Below, piece by piece: positions 45,351 to 55,539 of a stretch of 64,000 nucleotides of DNA; position 1 is the stretch's first letter; each line of letters begins with the position of its first letter. The stretch lies in the NCBI RefSeq assembly GCF_900109545.1, contig NZ_FOAP01000001.1:1-64000 (forward strand), written 5' to 3'. The notes below the pieces were generated by a model, which was given only the letters and a program-made list of their open reading frames with translations, did not search any database and was not told the DNA's origin. Source of the stretch: Stigmatella aurantiaca (GTDB lineage Bacteria > Myxococcota > Myxococcia > Myxococcales > Myxococcaceae). The position numbers and the translations under genes are program-made.

Positions 45351-46424
45351 TTACCGCTTGGCGCGCTCGTACTGCTGGGGCCACTTCACGTCCGCGCCCA
45401 GCTCCTTGGCGGCGTGCAGGGGCCAGTACGGGTCGCGCAGCAGCTGGCGCGCGAGGATGACCAGGTCCGCCTGGCCGGAGCGCAGGATGTGCTCGGCCTG
45501 GTACGAGGAGTGGATGAGCCCCACGGCGCCGGTGGCGATGCCGGCCTCGCGGCGGACGCGCTCGGCCAGCGAGGTCTGGTAACCCGGGCCCACGGGAATC
45601 TTCGCGTGGCCCACCACGCCGCCGGACGAGCAGTCCATCAGGTCCACGCCGTCCTCCTTGAGCAGCCGCGACAGGGCCACGGAGTCCTCCACCGTCCAGC
45701 CGCCCTCCACCCAGTCCGTGGCGGAGATGCGGACGATGAGGGGCAGCTCCTCGGGCCACTTGGCCCGCACCGCGCGCACGGCCTCCCGGACGATGCGGAT
45801 GCGGTTCTCGAAGCTGCCGCCGTACTCGTCGGTGCGCTTGTTGGCCAGCGGCGAGAGGAACTCGTGGAACAGGTAGCCGTGCGCCGCGTGCACCTCCAGC
45901 AGGCGGAAGCCCGCGGTGTGCGCGCGCACCGCCGTGTCGGCGAAGGCGCGGATCACCTTCTCGATGCCCGCCTTGTCGAGCGCCTCGGGCACCGGATAGG
46001 TGGGGGAGAAGGCCTCCGTCGTGGGGCCCACGGGCGTCCAGCCCCCGGCCTCGGGGCGCACCGCGCCGTCGCCGTTCCAGGGCGCCGCGGTGGAGGCCTT
46101 GCGGCCCGCGTGCGCGATCTGGATGCCGGGCACCGCGCCCTGCTCGGAGATGAAGCGCGTGAGGCGCGCGAGCGGTGCGATGTGCTCGTCCTTCCACAGC
46201 CCCAGGTCCTGCGGCGAGATGCGGCCCTCGGGCACGACGGCGGTGGCCTCCACGATGATCAGCCCCGCGCCGCCCACGGCGCGGCTGCCGAGGTGCACGA
46301 ACTGCCAGTCATTGGAGAAGCCGTCCTCGTACGAGTACTGGCACATGGGGGAGACGGCGATGCGGTTGCGCAAGGTGACGCCGCGCAGGGACAGGGGCGA
46401 GAAGAGGAGGCTGCTCATGCGCAT
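45351..46424 (-). CDS. NADH:flavin oxidoreductase, old yellow enzyme (YqjM/NamA type)
   Basis: 357 residues of an FMN-containing TIM barrel. Family features are LFSPLSLRGVTLRNRIAVSP, MCQYSYEDGFSNDWQFVHLG (the Cys that tunes FMN in YqjM-type enzymes), QIAHAGRKAS, GFRLLEVHAAHGYLFHEFLS with the HxxH-type substrate site, RTDEYGGSFENRIRIVREAV and ADLVILARQLLRDPYWPLHA. It should reduce activated C=C bonds of enones and related compounds with NAD(P)H. No regulator is adjacent. A second ATG 6 bases in is equally possible as the start. Confidence 0.9.
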   Translation of the reverse strand: MRMSSLLFSPLSLRGVTLRNRIAVSPMCQYSYEDGFSNDWQFVHLGSRAVGGAGLIIVEATAVVPEGRISPQDLGLWKDEHIAPLARLTRFISEQGAVPGIQIAHAGRKASTAAPWNGDGAVRPEAGGWTPVGPTTEAFSPTYPVPEALDKAGIEKVIRAFADTAVRAHTAGFRLLEVHAAHGYLFHEFLSPLANKRTDEYGGSFENRIRIVREAVRAVRAKWPEELPLIVRISATDWVEGGWTVEDSVALSRLLKEDGVDLMDCSSGGVVGHAKIPVGPGYQTSLAERVRREAGIATGAVGLIHSSYQAEHILRSGQADLVILARQLLRDPYWPLHAAKELGADVKWPQQYERAKR

Positions 46425-46476
46425 CCAATAAACGCATCGCGCCAGGGATGCACGGATTCTCGCGTCCCGGGCCCGG

Positions 46477-46797
46477 TCAGCCGGGGCTGGAGAACTTCAT
46501 CAGGACCAATCCCGTCACGATCAGGCAGGCCGCCACGGCCCGCATCACCGTCAGATGCTCTCCCAGGAGCACCACGCCGACGACGAACGAGCCCACCGCG
46601 CCGATGCCCGTCCAGATGGTATAGGCGGTTCCGAGCGGCAGGCTGCGCATCGCGAGTGACAGCAGGCCGAAGCTTCCGGCCATGACGCCGAGGGTGATGA
46701 CCGAGGGCCACAGGCGGGTGAACCCCTGCGACTGTTTCATCGCATAGGCCCAGACGATCTCGAGAACGCCCGCGACGAGGAGATAAAGCCAAGCCAT
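46477..46797 (-). CDS. SMR-family efflux protein (SugE/Gdx-like)
   Basis: 106 residues, four membrane helices, the size of small multidrug resistance proteins. The first helix is MAWLYLLVAGVLEIVWAYAM with the essential Glu (E13); GSFGLLSLAMRSLPLGTAYT, IWTGIGAVGSFVVGVVLLGE follow, then a last helix (RAVAACLIVTGLVLMKF). The WAYAMKQSQGFT and WTGIGAVGS patterns are closer to SugE/Gdx guanidinium exporters than to EmrE. Start: ATG at 46797 with GGGAGGG upstream. A hairpin in the leader (46820-46833) has a loop typical of a guanidine-II riboswitch arm. Confidence 0.85.
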   Translation of the reverse strand: MAWLYLLVAGVLEIVWAYAMKQSQGFTRLWPSVITLGVMAGSFGLLSLAMRSLPLGTAYTIWTGIGAVGSFVVGVVLLGEHLTVMRAVAACLIVTGLVLMKFSSPG

Positions 46798-46819
46798 ATC
46801 CAGCCCTCCCTGCATGACG

Positions 46820-46833
46820 CCGGGCCGTCCCGG
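46820..46833 (-). promoter_or_regulatory. Leader hairpin with ACGG loop (possible guanidine-II half-motif)
   Basis: On the minus strand CCGGG-ACGG-CCCGG, a 5-bp stem with an ACGR loop, 23 bases before the start of the SMR gene and just upstream of its ribosome site. Guanidine-II (mini-ykkC) riboswitches consist of two such ACGR hairpins before SMR genes. The second, about 20 bases upstream (GAGG-CCACGT-CCTC, 46853-46866), lacks a clean ACGR loop, so the motif is incomplete. Confidence 0.3.
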
Positions 46834-46880
46834 ACTTAGACCCAATGAGGGGGAGGACGTGGCCTCTCGGACCGCAATGT

Positions 46881-47189
46881 ATTGAGCACCCGGTGTCACG
46901 GCAAGCGGGTTTTGCCAGCCTGCCTGGCGAAGCGGTGCTTATGGCTCGTCCGAGGTGGCCTCACACGCCGCGCGGCCCTGTGCGAAGAATGCCTTCATGT
47001 CTGTCATTCGGGAACACCCGGCCAGAGAGAAATTATCCGTTCTGGCTGTGTGCTCATGCCGTGACAATCGGGAAAAATTCCTGGCTGTTTGATTCTCTCT
47101 CTTCATCTGGATGTGTTCGATACACTTGGCTGAGCCGTGTCTCACGCAAGCAGGGTGCTGTTTCTCCACACCGGCCTGGAGTTCATTCC
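46881..47189. other. Leader region of the repeat lipoprotein gene
   Basis: No gene is supported. The reading frame of the next gene is open through this stretch, but its translation (CLSFGNTRPERNYPFWLCAH and so on) is not protein-like. Composition falls to AT-richer from about 47030 to 47130, as expected for a promoter region; no clear consensus box can be assigned. Confidence 0.3.
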
Positions 47190-50100
47190 ATGATGGGTTT
47201 GTCTGCTTCCGGCGCTCGCCTCCGTGCGCTGCGCTCCCTGCTGATGATACTGTGTGTGGGCGTCTGTGGCGCCGCCTGTGAGCCTCCGGCGGAGCCTCGG
47301 TCCGCTCCCCTCGCCGCCCGTGCGGACGGGCTGGTGGCAGGGAATGCGAACCTGCAGGTCTTGCTGCTCGATTCGGCGGATCCGGTCGCCGAGGGCGCGA
47401 ACTACCAGTACAAGGCCGAGGTCTTGAACCTGGGGCCCAACGTGGCCGAGCAGGTGTCCGTCACGGTGACCCTGGACACCCGGGCGTCCTTCCAGTCGTT
47501 TGATGCCCCGGGATGGGGCTGCACCCCCTCGGGAGGGGTGCACGTGTGGACCTGCACGGTGGCGACGCTCGCCGTGAACGTCTCGCAGAGCCTCACGTTC
47601 TCCATGCAGGCCCCGTTTCAGGACGACGTGCTGCTGACCGCGAGCGCCTCGATTACTTCGGCGGGGACCGACCCGGTTCCCGGCAACAACTCCGCATCGC
47701 AGGAGACGGTCGTGGGGGCGAACGACGCTCCGGTGAACATCTATCCGGCGCCCCAGACGATTCCCCAGAACACGGAGCTGGTCTTCTCGTCCACGAACGG
47801 CAAGCGCGTCGCGACCTCGGATCCGGACATCTTCGGAAGGGACATGCGGGTCTTGTTGCAGGTGGCCGATGGCGCCTCCTGCGGCACGTTGACGCTCAGC
47901 CAGAAGACGGGCCTCGCGTTCACCACCGGAGATGGAACCGCGGATGTGGCCATGTTGTTCACGGGGACGCTGACGAACGTGAATGCCGCGCTGGAGGGAC
48001 TGAAGTTCACGGCGAACCCTGCCTACTCCGGCTCCGCGTCCATCATCTTCTCCGTGCTGGACCTGGGAAACAGTGGTCTGGGCGGGAACAAGAGCGACAG
48101 CGATGCGATCCTCATCCATGTCACGGCGGTGAACCACCCGCCCGTGGCCAGCGACGACAGCTTCTCGGTGCTCAAGGACAGCGGCGCCACGGAGTTGGAC
48201 GTGCTGGCCAACGACAGCACGGCGCCGGACGTGGGCGAGACGCTGAGCATCACGGCGGTCACCCAGCCGGCAGATGGCGCGGTGACCTTCACCGCCACGC
48301 GCGTGAGCTTCACCCCCAACCCTGGCTTCGTGGGCCCCACGACGTTCACCTATACGGTGTCCGACGGGCGCGGGGGCACCGATACGGCCACGGTGACGGT
48401 GGCGGTGTCCGAGACGAACAACCCGCCGGTGGCGAATGATGACGCCTTCACGGTGGTGCAGGACAGCGGTGCCACGGAGCTGGACGTGCTGGCCAACGAC
48501 ACAGGGGCGCCAGACGTGGGCGAGACGCTCTCCCTCACGGCGGTCACCCAGCCTGCGAATGGCGCGGTGACCTTTACCGCCACGCGCGTGAGCTTCACGC
48601 CGGCCGCTGGCTTCGTGGGCCCCACGGCGTTCACCTATACGGTGTCCGACGGGCGCGGGGGGACCGACACGGCCACCGTGACGGTCACCGTCACTGAGGC
48701 CAATCACCCGCCCGTGGCCAACGATGACGCCTTCACGGTGGCGCAGAACAGTGGTGCCACGGAGCTGGACGTGCTGGCCAACGACACCACGGCGCCGGAC
48801 GTGGGCGAGACGCTGAGCATCACGGCGGCCACCCAGCCTGCGAATGGCGCGGTGACCTTCACCGCCACGCGCGTGAGCTTCACGCCCAACGCTGGCTTCG
48901 CGGGCCCCACGACGTTCAGCTATACGGTGTCCGATGGGCGCGGGGGGACCGACACGGCCACCGTCACGGTCACCGTCACTGAAGTGAATTCCCCGCCCGT
49001 GGCCAATGACGACAGCTTCGCGGTGCTCAAGGACAGCGGAGCCACGGAGCTGGACGTGCTGGCCAATGACACCACGGCGCCGGACACGGGGGAGACGCTC
49101 TCCCTCACGGCAGTCACGCAGCCTGCGAACGGCTCGGTGAGCTTCACCGCCACGCGCGCGAGGTTCACGCCGGCCGCTGGCTTCGTGGGCACCACGACGT
49201 TCACCTATACGGTGTCTGACGGACGTGGGGGGACCGACACGGCCACCGTGACGGTCACCGTGTCCGAGACGAACAGCCCTCCCGTGGCCAATGATGATGC
49301 CTTCACGGTGTCCAAGGACAGCGGCGCCACGGAGCTGGACGTGCTGGCCAACGACACCACGGCGCCGGACGCGGGCGAGACGCTCTCCATCACGGCGGTC
49401 ACCCAGCCTGCGAACGGCGCGGTGACCTTCACCGGCACGCGCGTGCGCTTCACGCCGGCCGCTGGCTTCGTGGGCACCACGACGTTCACCTATACGGTGT
49501 CCGACGGAAAGGGGGGGACCGATACGGCCACCGTGATGGTGACGGTGTCCGAGAAGAACAACCCGCCCGTGGCCAATGATGATGCCTTCACGGTGTCCAA
49601 GGACAGCGGCGCTACGGAGCTGGACGTGCTGGCCAACGACACCACGGCGCCGGATACGGGGGAGACGCTCTCCCTCACGGCGGCCACTCAGCCTGCGAAT
49701 GGCGCGGTGACCTTTACCGCCACGCGCGTGAGCTTCACACCGGCGGCTGGCTTCGTGGGCACCACGGCGTTCACGTATACGGTGTCCGATGGAAAGGGCG
49801 GTCTGGACACGGCCACGGTCACGGTCACGGTGGCCGAGACGAACCATCCGCCCGTGGCCCGGGATGATGCCTTCACGGTGGAGGAGAACAGCGGCGCGAC
49901 GGAGCTGGACGTGCTGGCCAATGACACGACGGCACCGGACGTGGGCGAGACGCTCCGCATCATCGCGACGACTCAGCCCGACAACGGCTCGGTCCTCTTC
50001 ACGGACACGCGGGTGAGCTTCGTGCCGGTGCCGGACTTCGTGGGCACCACGTCATTCACCTACACGGTGTCGGACGGGCGCGGCGGCACCAGCACGGCCA

Positions 50101-50258
50101 CGGTGGCCGTCACGGTGAAGGAGAAGACGGGGGGCGCGACGGGGCCCGTCACCCGCGGGTCGGGCTGCGCGTCGGTGGGGAGCATGGGCCTCTTGCCCCT
50201 GCTTCTGCTGGCGGGCCTGCCGCTGCTGCTGTGCCGCCGGGAAGAGGCAAGCGCCTGA
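47190..50258 (+). CDS. Lipoprotein with DUF11-like domain, seven cadherin-like repeats and MYXO-CTERM-like tail
   Basis: 1022 residues from the ATG at 47190 (MMGLSASGARLRALRSLL...). The signal ends in lipobox VCGAAC. A DUF11-like domain (ANYQYKAEVLNLGPNVAEQV, FQSFDAPGWGCTPSGG) and a cadherin-like domain follow. Then come seven tandem 95-residue repeats with the pattern NxPPVANDDAFTV, SGATELDVLANDTTAPDVGE, TLSITAVTQPANGAVTFTAT, GFVGTTTFTYTVSDGRGGTD. The end (GSGCASVGSMGLLPLLLLAG, then a hydrophobic stretch and CRREEASA) looks like a MYXO-CTERM sorting signal. Probably a surface adhesin or matrix protein. It carries both a lipobox and a C-terminal sorting helix. Confidence 0.88.
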   Translation: MMGLSASGARLRALRSLLMILCVGVCGAACEPPAEPRSAPLAARADGLVAGNANLQVLLLDSADPVAEGANYQYKAEVLNLGPNVAEQVSVTVTLDTRASFQSFDAPGWGCTPSGGVHVWTCTVATLAVNVSQSLTFSMQAPFQDDVLLTASASITSAGTDPVPGNNSASQETVVGANDAPVNIYPAPQTIPQNTELVFSSTNGKRVATSDPDIFGRDMRVLLQVADGASCGTLTLSQKTGLAFTTGDGTADVAMLFTGTLTNVNAALEGLKFTANPAYSGSASIIFSVLDLGNSGLGGNKSDSDAILIHVTAVNHPPVASDDSFSVLKDSGATELDVLANDSTAPDVGETLSITAVTQPADGAVTFTATRVSFTPNPGFVGPTTFTYTVSDGRGGTDTATVTVAVSETNNPPVANDDAFTVVQDSGATELDVLANDTGAPDVGETLSLTAVTQPANGAVTFTATRVSFTPAAGFVGPTAFTYTVSDGRGGTDTATVTVTVTEANHPPVANDDAFTVAQNSGATELDVLANDTTAPDVGETLSITAATQPANGAVTFTATRVSFTPNAGFAGPTTFSYTVSDGRGGTDTATVTVTVTEVNSPPVANDDSFAVLKDSGATELDVLANDTTAPDTGETLSLTAVTQPANGSVSFTATRARFTPAAGFVGTTTFTYTVSDGRGGTDTATVTVTVSETNSPPVANDDAFTVSKDSGATELDVLANDTTAPDAGETLSITAVTQPANGAVTFTGTRVRFTPAAGFVGTTTFTYTVSDGKGGTDTATVMVTVSEKNNPPVANDDAFTVSKDSGATELDVLANDTTAPDTGETLSLTAATQPANGAVTFTATRVSFTPAAGFVGTTAFTYTVSDGKGGLDTATVTVTVAETNHPPVARDDAFTVEENSGATELDVLANDTTAPDVGETLRIIATTQPDNGSVLFTDTRVSFVPVPDFVGTTSFTYTVSDGRGGTSTATVAVTVKEKTGGATGPVTRGSGCASVGSMGLLPLLLLAGLPLLLCRREEASA
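48131..50125 (+). repeat. Seven tandem 285-bp repeats inside the adhesin gene
   Basis: Units of 285 bp (95 codons) start near 48131, 48416, 48701, 48986, 49271, 49556 and 49841. The inner copies are nearly identical over long stretches, for example the GTGCTGGCCAACGACACCAC block; the first and last are more diverged. The period is a multiple of three, so gain or loss of units keeps the frame. Such arrays change length by recombination and are difficult for short-read assembly. Confidence 0.85.
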
Positions 50259-50282
50259 CCGGGGCTCCCGGGCCCTGGCCTC

Positions 50283-51707
<1,425 letters not shown>

Positions 51708-51753
51708 TCACATGTGTTGTGCCTACAGCGTGCGACGCGCGTTAATGCTCCCC

Positions 51754-52464
51754 ATGCGCTACGCCATCTCCGGTGCCAGCCGTGGCATCGGTCTCGAATT
51801 CGTCCGGCAACTTCTCGAACGTGGCGACACCGTGGAGGCCGGCGTGCGTGCGCCGGCGGAGGCCAGGTTGCTCGCCCCGCTGGTATACAGCGTGGGGCCC
51901 CGGTTGCGGATCCACGAGCTCGATATCACCAACCAGGCCAGCGTGAAGGCGTTCGCCGCGGCCGTGAGTGATGGGCCGCTGGATGTGCTCATCAACAACG
52001 CGGGCGTCAGCGGCAAGTGGTGCTCGTTCATGGAGATGGACTACGAGGACATGGCCAAGGTCATGGAGACCAACTCCGTGGGCCCCATGCGCCTGTCCGC
52101 CGCGCTGATGCCCGCGGTGCTCAAGGGCCCCACGCGGAAAATCATCCACCTGACGACGCGCATGGCTTCGCTCACCGAGAACACCCGCGGGGGCGTCTAC
52201 GGCTTCGAGGGCGGCGCGTACGCCTACCGCATGTCCAAGGCCGCGCTGAACGTCTGCATGCGCACCATGGCGGTGGACTTCCGGGACCAGGGGCTCATCA
52301 CCGCCGCCCTCAACCCGGGCTGGGTGCGCACGGAGATGGGCGGCAAGCTGGCCCCCATGCGCCCCGAGGATGCCGTGCGGGGCATGCTGCGCGTCATCGA
52401 TGACATCACCAAGGAACAGAGCGGCATGTTCCTCGACTTCCAGGGCCGTGAGGTGCCCTGGTAG
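51754..52464 (+). CDS. csgA: CsgA/C-factor-like short-chain dehydrogenase
   Basis: 236 residues from the ATG at 51754; an ATG 9 bases earlier is in frame. It begins MRYAISGASRGIGLEFVRQL (cofactor loop) and keeps LDVLINNAGVSGKWCSFMEM, TTRMASLTENTRGG with the catalytic Ser shifted to Thr-Thr/Arg context, YAYRMSKAALNVCMRTMAVD (YxxxK present), LNPGWVRTEMGG, then AVRGMLRVIDDITKEQSGMF and a GREVPW end. As I recall the Myxococcus xanthus CsgA, the Cys after NNAGVSGxW, the GAYAYRMSKAALN block and the EVPW terminus are shared. CsgA supplies the contact-dependent C-signal in fruiting-body formation. A paralogue cannot be excluded. Confidence 0.8.
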   Translation: MRYAISGASRGIGLEFVRQLLERGDTVEAGVRAPAEARLLAPLVYSVGPRLRIHELDITNQASVKAFAAAVSDGPLDVLINNAGVSGKWCSFMEMDYEDMAKVMETNSVGPMRLSAALMPAVLKGPTRKIIHLTTRMASLTENTRGGVYGFEGGAYAYRMSKAALNVCMRTMAVDFRDQGLITAALNPGWVRTEMGGKLAPMRPEDAVRGMLRVIDDITKEQSGMFLDFQGREVPW

Positions 52465-52476
52465 GTCCGGGGGCGC

Positions 52477-53061
52477 TCAGGGGTAGAGCAGGGTGGTGCG
52501 CCAGGGGCCGTTGTCGCGCTCGTAGACGAGCCGCTCGTGCAGGCGGCTCGGGCGGGCGTGCCAGAACTCGATGCGGTCAGGCACCACGCGCAGGCCCGCC
52601 CAGTGGGCCGGCCGGGGCACCTGGCCCCCCTCGTACTGGTGCGTCACCGTCTCCACGCGCTCCTCCAGCAGCTCCCGGGACGGCAGGGGCTGGCTCTGGA
52701 GGCTGGCCCAGGCGCCCACCTGGCTGCCCCGGGCGCGGCTCTGGAAGTAGGCGTCGGATTCGGCCTCGGAGACGCGCTCCACGCGCCCCTCGATGCGGAT
52801 CTGCCGCTCCAGCGGGGCCCAGTAGAAGACGAGCGCCGCGAAGGGCTGCCCGAGCAGCTCCTGGCCCTTGCGGCTCGTCAGGTTGGTGAAGAAGACGAAG
52901 CCCCGGGCATCGAACTCCTTGAGGAGCACCACGCGCGCGGAGGGGCGGCCGTCCGCGCCCACCGAGGCGACGATCATCGCGTTCGGATCCACGGGAATGG
53001 CCTTCTTCGCCTGCTCGAACAGGGCGGCGAAGCGTTCGATGGGGTCCTGGGGCAGTTCCAT
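52477..53061 (-). CDS. pdxH: Pyridoxamine 5'-phosphate oxidase
   Basis: 194 residues from the ATG at 53061 (MELPQDPIERFAALFEQAKK). Family blocks: MIVASVGADGRPSARVVLLK, GFVFFTNLTSRKGQELLGQP, AALVFYWAPLERQIRIEGRV, SDAYFQSRARGSQVGAWASL, and the C-terminal WAGLRVVPDRIEFWHARPSR, LHERLVYERD ... W ... LLYP. FMN-dependent; makes pyridoxal phosphate from PNP or PMP. It converges with the CsgA-like gene (12 bases between stops). Confidence 0.95.
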   Translation of the reverse strand: MELPQDPIERFAALFEQAKKAIPVDPNAMIVASVGADGRPSARVVLLKEFDARGFVFFTNLTSRKGQELLGQPFAALVFYWAPLERQIRIEGRVERVSEAESDAYFQSRARGSQVGAWASLQSQPLPSRELLEERVETVTHQYEGGQVPRPAHWAGLRVVPDRIEFWHARPSRLHERLVYERDNGPWRTTLLYP

Positions 53062-53157
53062 GACGCGCACCCTAACAATCCCGTCCGCCGAGTGAAGGCC
53101 AGCGATGCGCACGTTCTATGGTTGACTCACGGGCGCTACACGGCATGGTGTCAATTC

Positions 53158-54585
53158 ATGAGAATCCTGTTCATCGCCTCGGAAGTCACCCCGTTCTCCA
53201 AGACGGGTGGCCTGGGCGACGTGGCGGGGGCGCTGCCCGCGGCGCTTGCCGCACTGGGTCATGACGTCAAGGTGGTCAGCCCCCGCTACTCGGAAGTGAC
53301 GGACGCCCGGCTCACCCCCACCGGGCACGCGCTGTCGCTGCGCTTTCCCTTTGGCACCCAGGGCGGGCCCATCCTGTCCGTGCGGCTCTCGGAGCGCCAC
53401 GAGCTGCTGTTCCTGGAGAACGAGCACTTCTTCGGCCGCGCCGGCATCTACCGGGGGCCCTCCGGGGACTTCGACGACAACCACCGGCGCTTCGCCTACC
53501 TGAGCATCGGCGCGCTCCAGGCGGCCCAGCGGCTCCAGTTCGTCCCGGACATCATCCACCTCAACGACTGGCAGACGGGGCTGGCGGCGGTGGCGCTGAA
53601 GCGCGGCTTCCAGTCCACGCCGCTGGCGCGCGCCCGCACGGTGTTCACCATCCACAACCTGGCCTACCAGGGGCTGTTCGGCAAAGGGGTGATGGAGGAC
53701 CTGGGGCTGCCCTGGGACTTGTTCACCGCCGAGGGCGGGATGGAGTTCCATGATCAGGTGAACCTGCTCAAGGCGGGCATCGTCTACTCGGACGCGGTGA
53801 CGACGGTGTCGCCCACCTACGCCAAGGAAATCCAGACGCCCGAGGCGGGGTGCGAGCTGGATGGGCTGCTGCGCCGCTACCAGGGGCGGCTCCAGGGCAT
53901 CGTCAACGGCATCGACGTGGAGGAGTGGAACCCGGAGACGGACCCGATGTTGCCGGCGCGCTACAGCCTGAAGCGCATGGGCGGCAAGGCCGAGTGCAAG
54001 CGGGAGCTGCTGCGGCGCTCGGGGCTGCCCGATGGGGACGCGCCCGTGTTCGGCATCGTCAGCCGGCTGGCGTGGCAGAAGGGCGTGGACCTGCTGCTGG
54101 AGGTGCTGCCCACGGCGCTCCAGGCGGACATCCGCTTCGTGGCCATTGGCAGCGGCGAGGCGCAGTACGAGTCGGCCTTCCAGGCGCTCCGGGACCGCTT
54201 CCCCGGGCAGGTGTCCGTCTACATGGGGTTCGATCAGGGGCTGTCGCACCTGGTGGAGGCCGGCGCGGACTTCTTCGTGATGCCCAGCCGGTACGAGCCG
54301 TGCGGCCTGAACCAGATGTACTCGCTGCGCTACGGCACGGTGCCCATCGTCCGGGCCACGGGCGGGCTGGTGGACACGGTGGAGGGCGGCATCGAGGGCA
54401 ACGGCCTGCTCTTCGAGGCGTTCCACCCCTCGGCCCTGCTGGGGGCCTTCCGCCGGGCGCTGGCGCTGTACGCGGATCCGCCCCGGCTGGAGGCCTTCCG
54501 CCGCCGGGGCATGGAGAAGGACTTTTCCTGGAAGAACTCCGCCCGGAAGTACGAGGGGCTCTTTGCCTCCCTGCTGAAGGAATAG
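53158..54585 (+). CDS. glgA: Glycogen synthase
   Basis: 475 residues from the ATG at 53158. The N-terminus MRILFIASEVTPFSKTGGLG carries the KTGGL ADP-glucose-binding motif; DIIHLNDWQTGLAAVALKRG, FTIHNLAYQGLFGKGVMEDL, IVNGIDVEEWNPETD, FGIVSRLAWQKGVDLLLEVL and MPSRYEPCGLNQMYSLRYGT (retaining E of the ExxxxG motif) complete the GT5 signature. It extends alpha-1,4-glucan from ADP-glucose. No other glg gene is in the window. It is followed 36 bases later by a kinase gene. Confidence 0.95.
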   Translation: MRILFIASEVTPFSKTGGLGDVAGALPAALAALGHDVKVVSPRYSEVTDARLTPTGHALSLRFPFGTQGGPILSVRLSERHELLFLENEHFFGRAGIYRGPSGDFDDNHRRFAYLSIGALQAAQRLQFVPDIIHLNDWQTGLAAVALKRGFQSTPLARARTVFTIHNLAYQGLFGKGVMEDLGLPWDLFTAEGGMEFHDQVNLLKAGIVYSDAVTTVSPTYAKEIQTPEAGCELDGLLRRYQGRLQGIVNGIDVEEWNPETDPMLPARYSLKRMGGKAECKRELLRRSGLPDGDAPVFGIVSRLAWQKGVDLLLEVLPTALQADIRFVAIGSGEAQYESAFQALRDRFPGQVSVYMGFDQGLSHLVEAGADFFVMPSRYEPCGLNQMYSLRYGTVPIVRATGGLVDTVEGGIEGNGLLFEAFHPSALLGAFRRALALYADPPRLEAFRRRGMEKDFSWKNSARKYEGLFASLLKE

Positions 54586-54621
54586 TGGGGCGGGTGCCGG
54601 AAAGCGAAGTAGGCTGCGCGC

Positions 54622-55539
54622 GTGGCGGAAGCGGACCTTGGAGGATACGAAGTCGTCGGCCGGTTGGCCGTCGGGGGCATGGCCGAGGTGTACCAGGCCC
54701 GGGCGCTCGTCACGACGCAGCGTTCTCCTGGGGAGCCCGAAGAGGTGGTGCTCAAGCGGCTCCACCCCTCGTTCCGCAATGACGCCTCCTATGTGAAGGC
54801 CTTCGTCGACGAGGCGAAGCTCACCGTGCGCCTGCGCCACCCGAACATCGTGCGCACCTTCCGCCTGTTCAAGGCGGGGCCGGACTACCTGATGGTGCAG
54901 GAGCTGGTGAGCGGCCGCACCCTGAGCTTCATGCAGGGGCTGCTCATCAAGGTGGGCACCGCCATGCCCCCGGAGACGGCCTGCTACATCGCCTGGTGCG
55001 TGCTCAAGGCGCTGGACTACATCCACCGCGCCAAGGTGGGCGAGGGCGGCGCCACCATCGTCCACCGCGACGTGAACCCCACCAACATCCTCCTGGGGGT
55101 GACGGGGGACGTGAAGCTCACCGACTTCGGGGTGGCCGAGGTGGAGGGGATGATGGGCGGGGAGGCCGGCGCGCTGCGCGGCACGCTGGCGTACATGAGC
55201 CCGGAGCAGGTGCTGGGGCTGGCGGTGGATGCGCGCAGCGACTTGTACTCGGTGGGCGTCATCCTCTGGGAGCTGCTCGCCAACCGGAGGCTGTTCGCCG
55301 GGGAGGGGGGCGAGGCGGAGCTGATGCACCGGGTGCGGGATGCGCGCGTGCCGCTGCTGTCCTCGCTGGGCGTGGAGCTGCCGGACTACGCCGTCCAGGT
55401 GGTGCGCAAGGCGCTGTTCGCCGACAAGTCCCGCCGCTTCCAGACGGCCGCGGAGTTCATCAAGGCGCTCGAGGTGCTGGCCCAGCGGTCGGGCTGGCCC
55501 CTCACGGTGGATGCGCTGCGGCCCCTGCTGGGCGGGTGA
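54622..55539 (+). CDS. Ser/Thr protein kinase
   Basis: 305 residues from a GTG at 54622, with no other domain beyond the kinase. The glycine loop is GRLAVGGMAEVYQAR, the ATP Lys lies in EEVVLKRLHPSF, the C-helix Glu in AFVDEAKLTVRL. The catalytic loop is IVHRDVNPTNILLG (HRDVN, with Asn in place of the common Lys), then LTDFGVAEVEG and GTLAYMSPEQVLG, SDLYSVGVILWELL. All key residues for activity except the loop Lys are present; this HRDVN form is frequent in myxobacterial Hanks kinases. No membrane segment. Its stop overlaps the start of the next lipoprotein gene (TGATG). Confidence 0.92.
   Translation: MAEADLGGYEVVGRLAVGGMAEVYQARALVTTQRSPGEPEEVVLKRLHPSFRNDASYVKAFVDEAKLTVRLRHPNIVRTFRLFKAGPDYLMVQELVSGRTLSFMQGLLIKVGTAMPPETACYIAWCVLKALDYIHRAKVGEGGATIVHRDVNPTNILLGVTGDVKLTDFGVAEVEGMMGGEAGALRGTLAYMSPEQVLGLAVDARSDLYSVGVILWELLANRRLFAGEGGEAELMHRVRDARVPLLSSLGVELPDYAVQVVRKALFADKSRRFQTAAEFIKALEVLAQRSGWPLTVDALRPLLGG

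Noticed and set aside
47142-49847. Antisense frame of about 900 codons opposite the repeat lipoprotein
   Set aside because: It merely mirrors the 285-bp repeats (RRRGVVGQHVQLRG recurring) and is Arg/His-rich.
48131-50125. Regular repeats considered as a CRISPR-like array
   Set aside because: The 285-bp units are coding in frame and have no spacer/repeat alternation. No CRISPR array was seen anywhere in the window.
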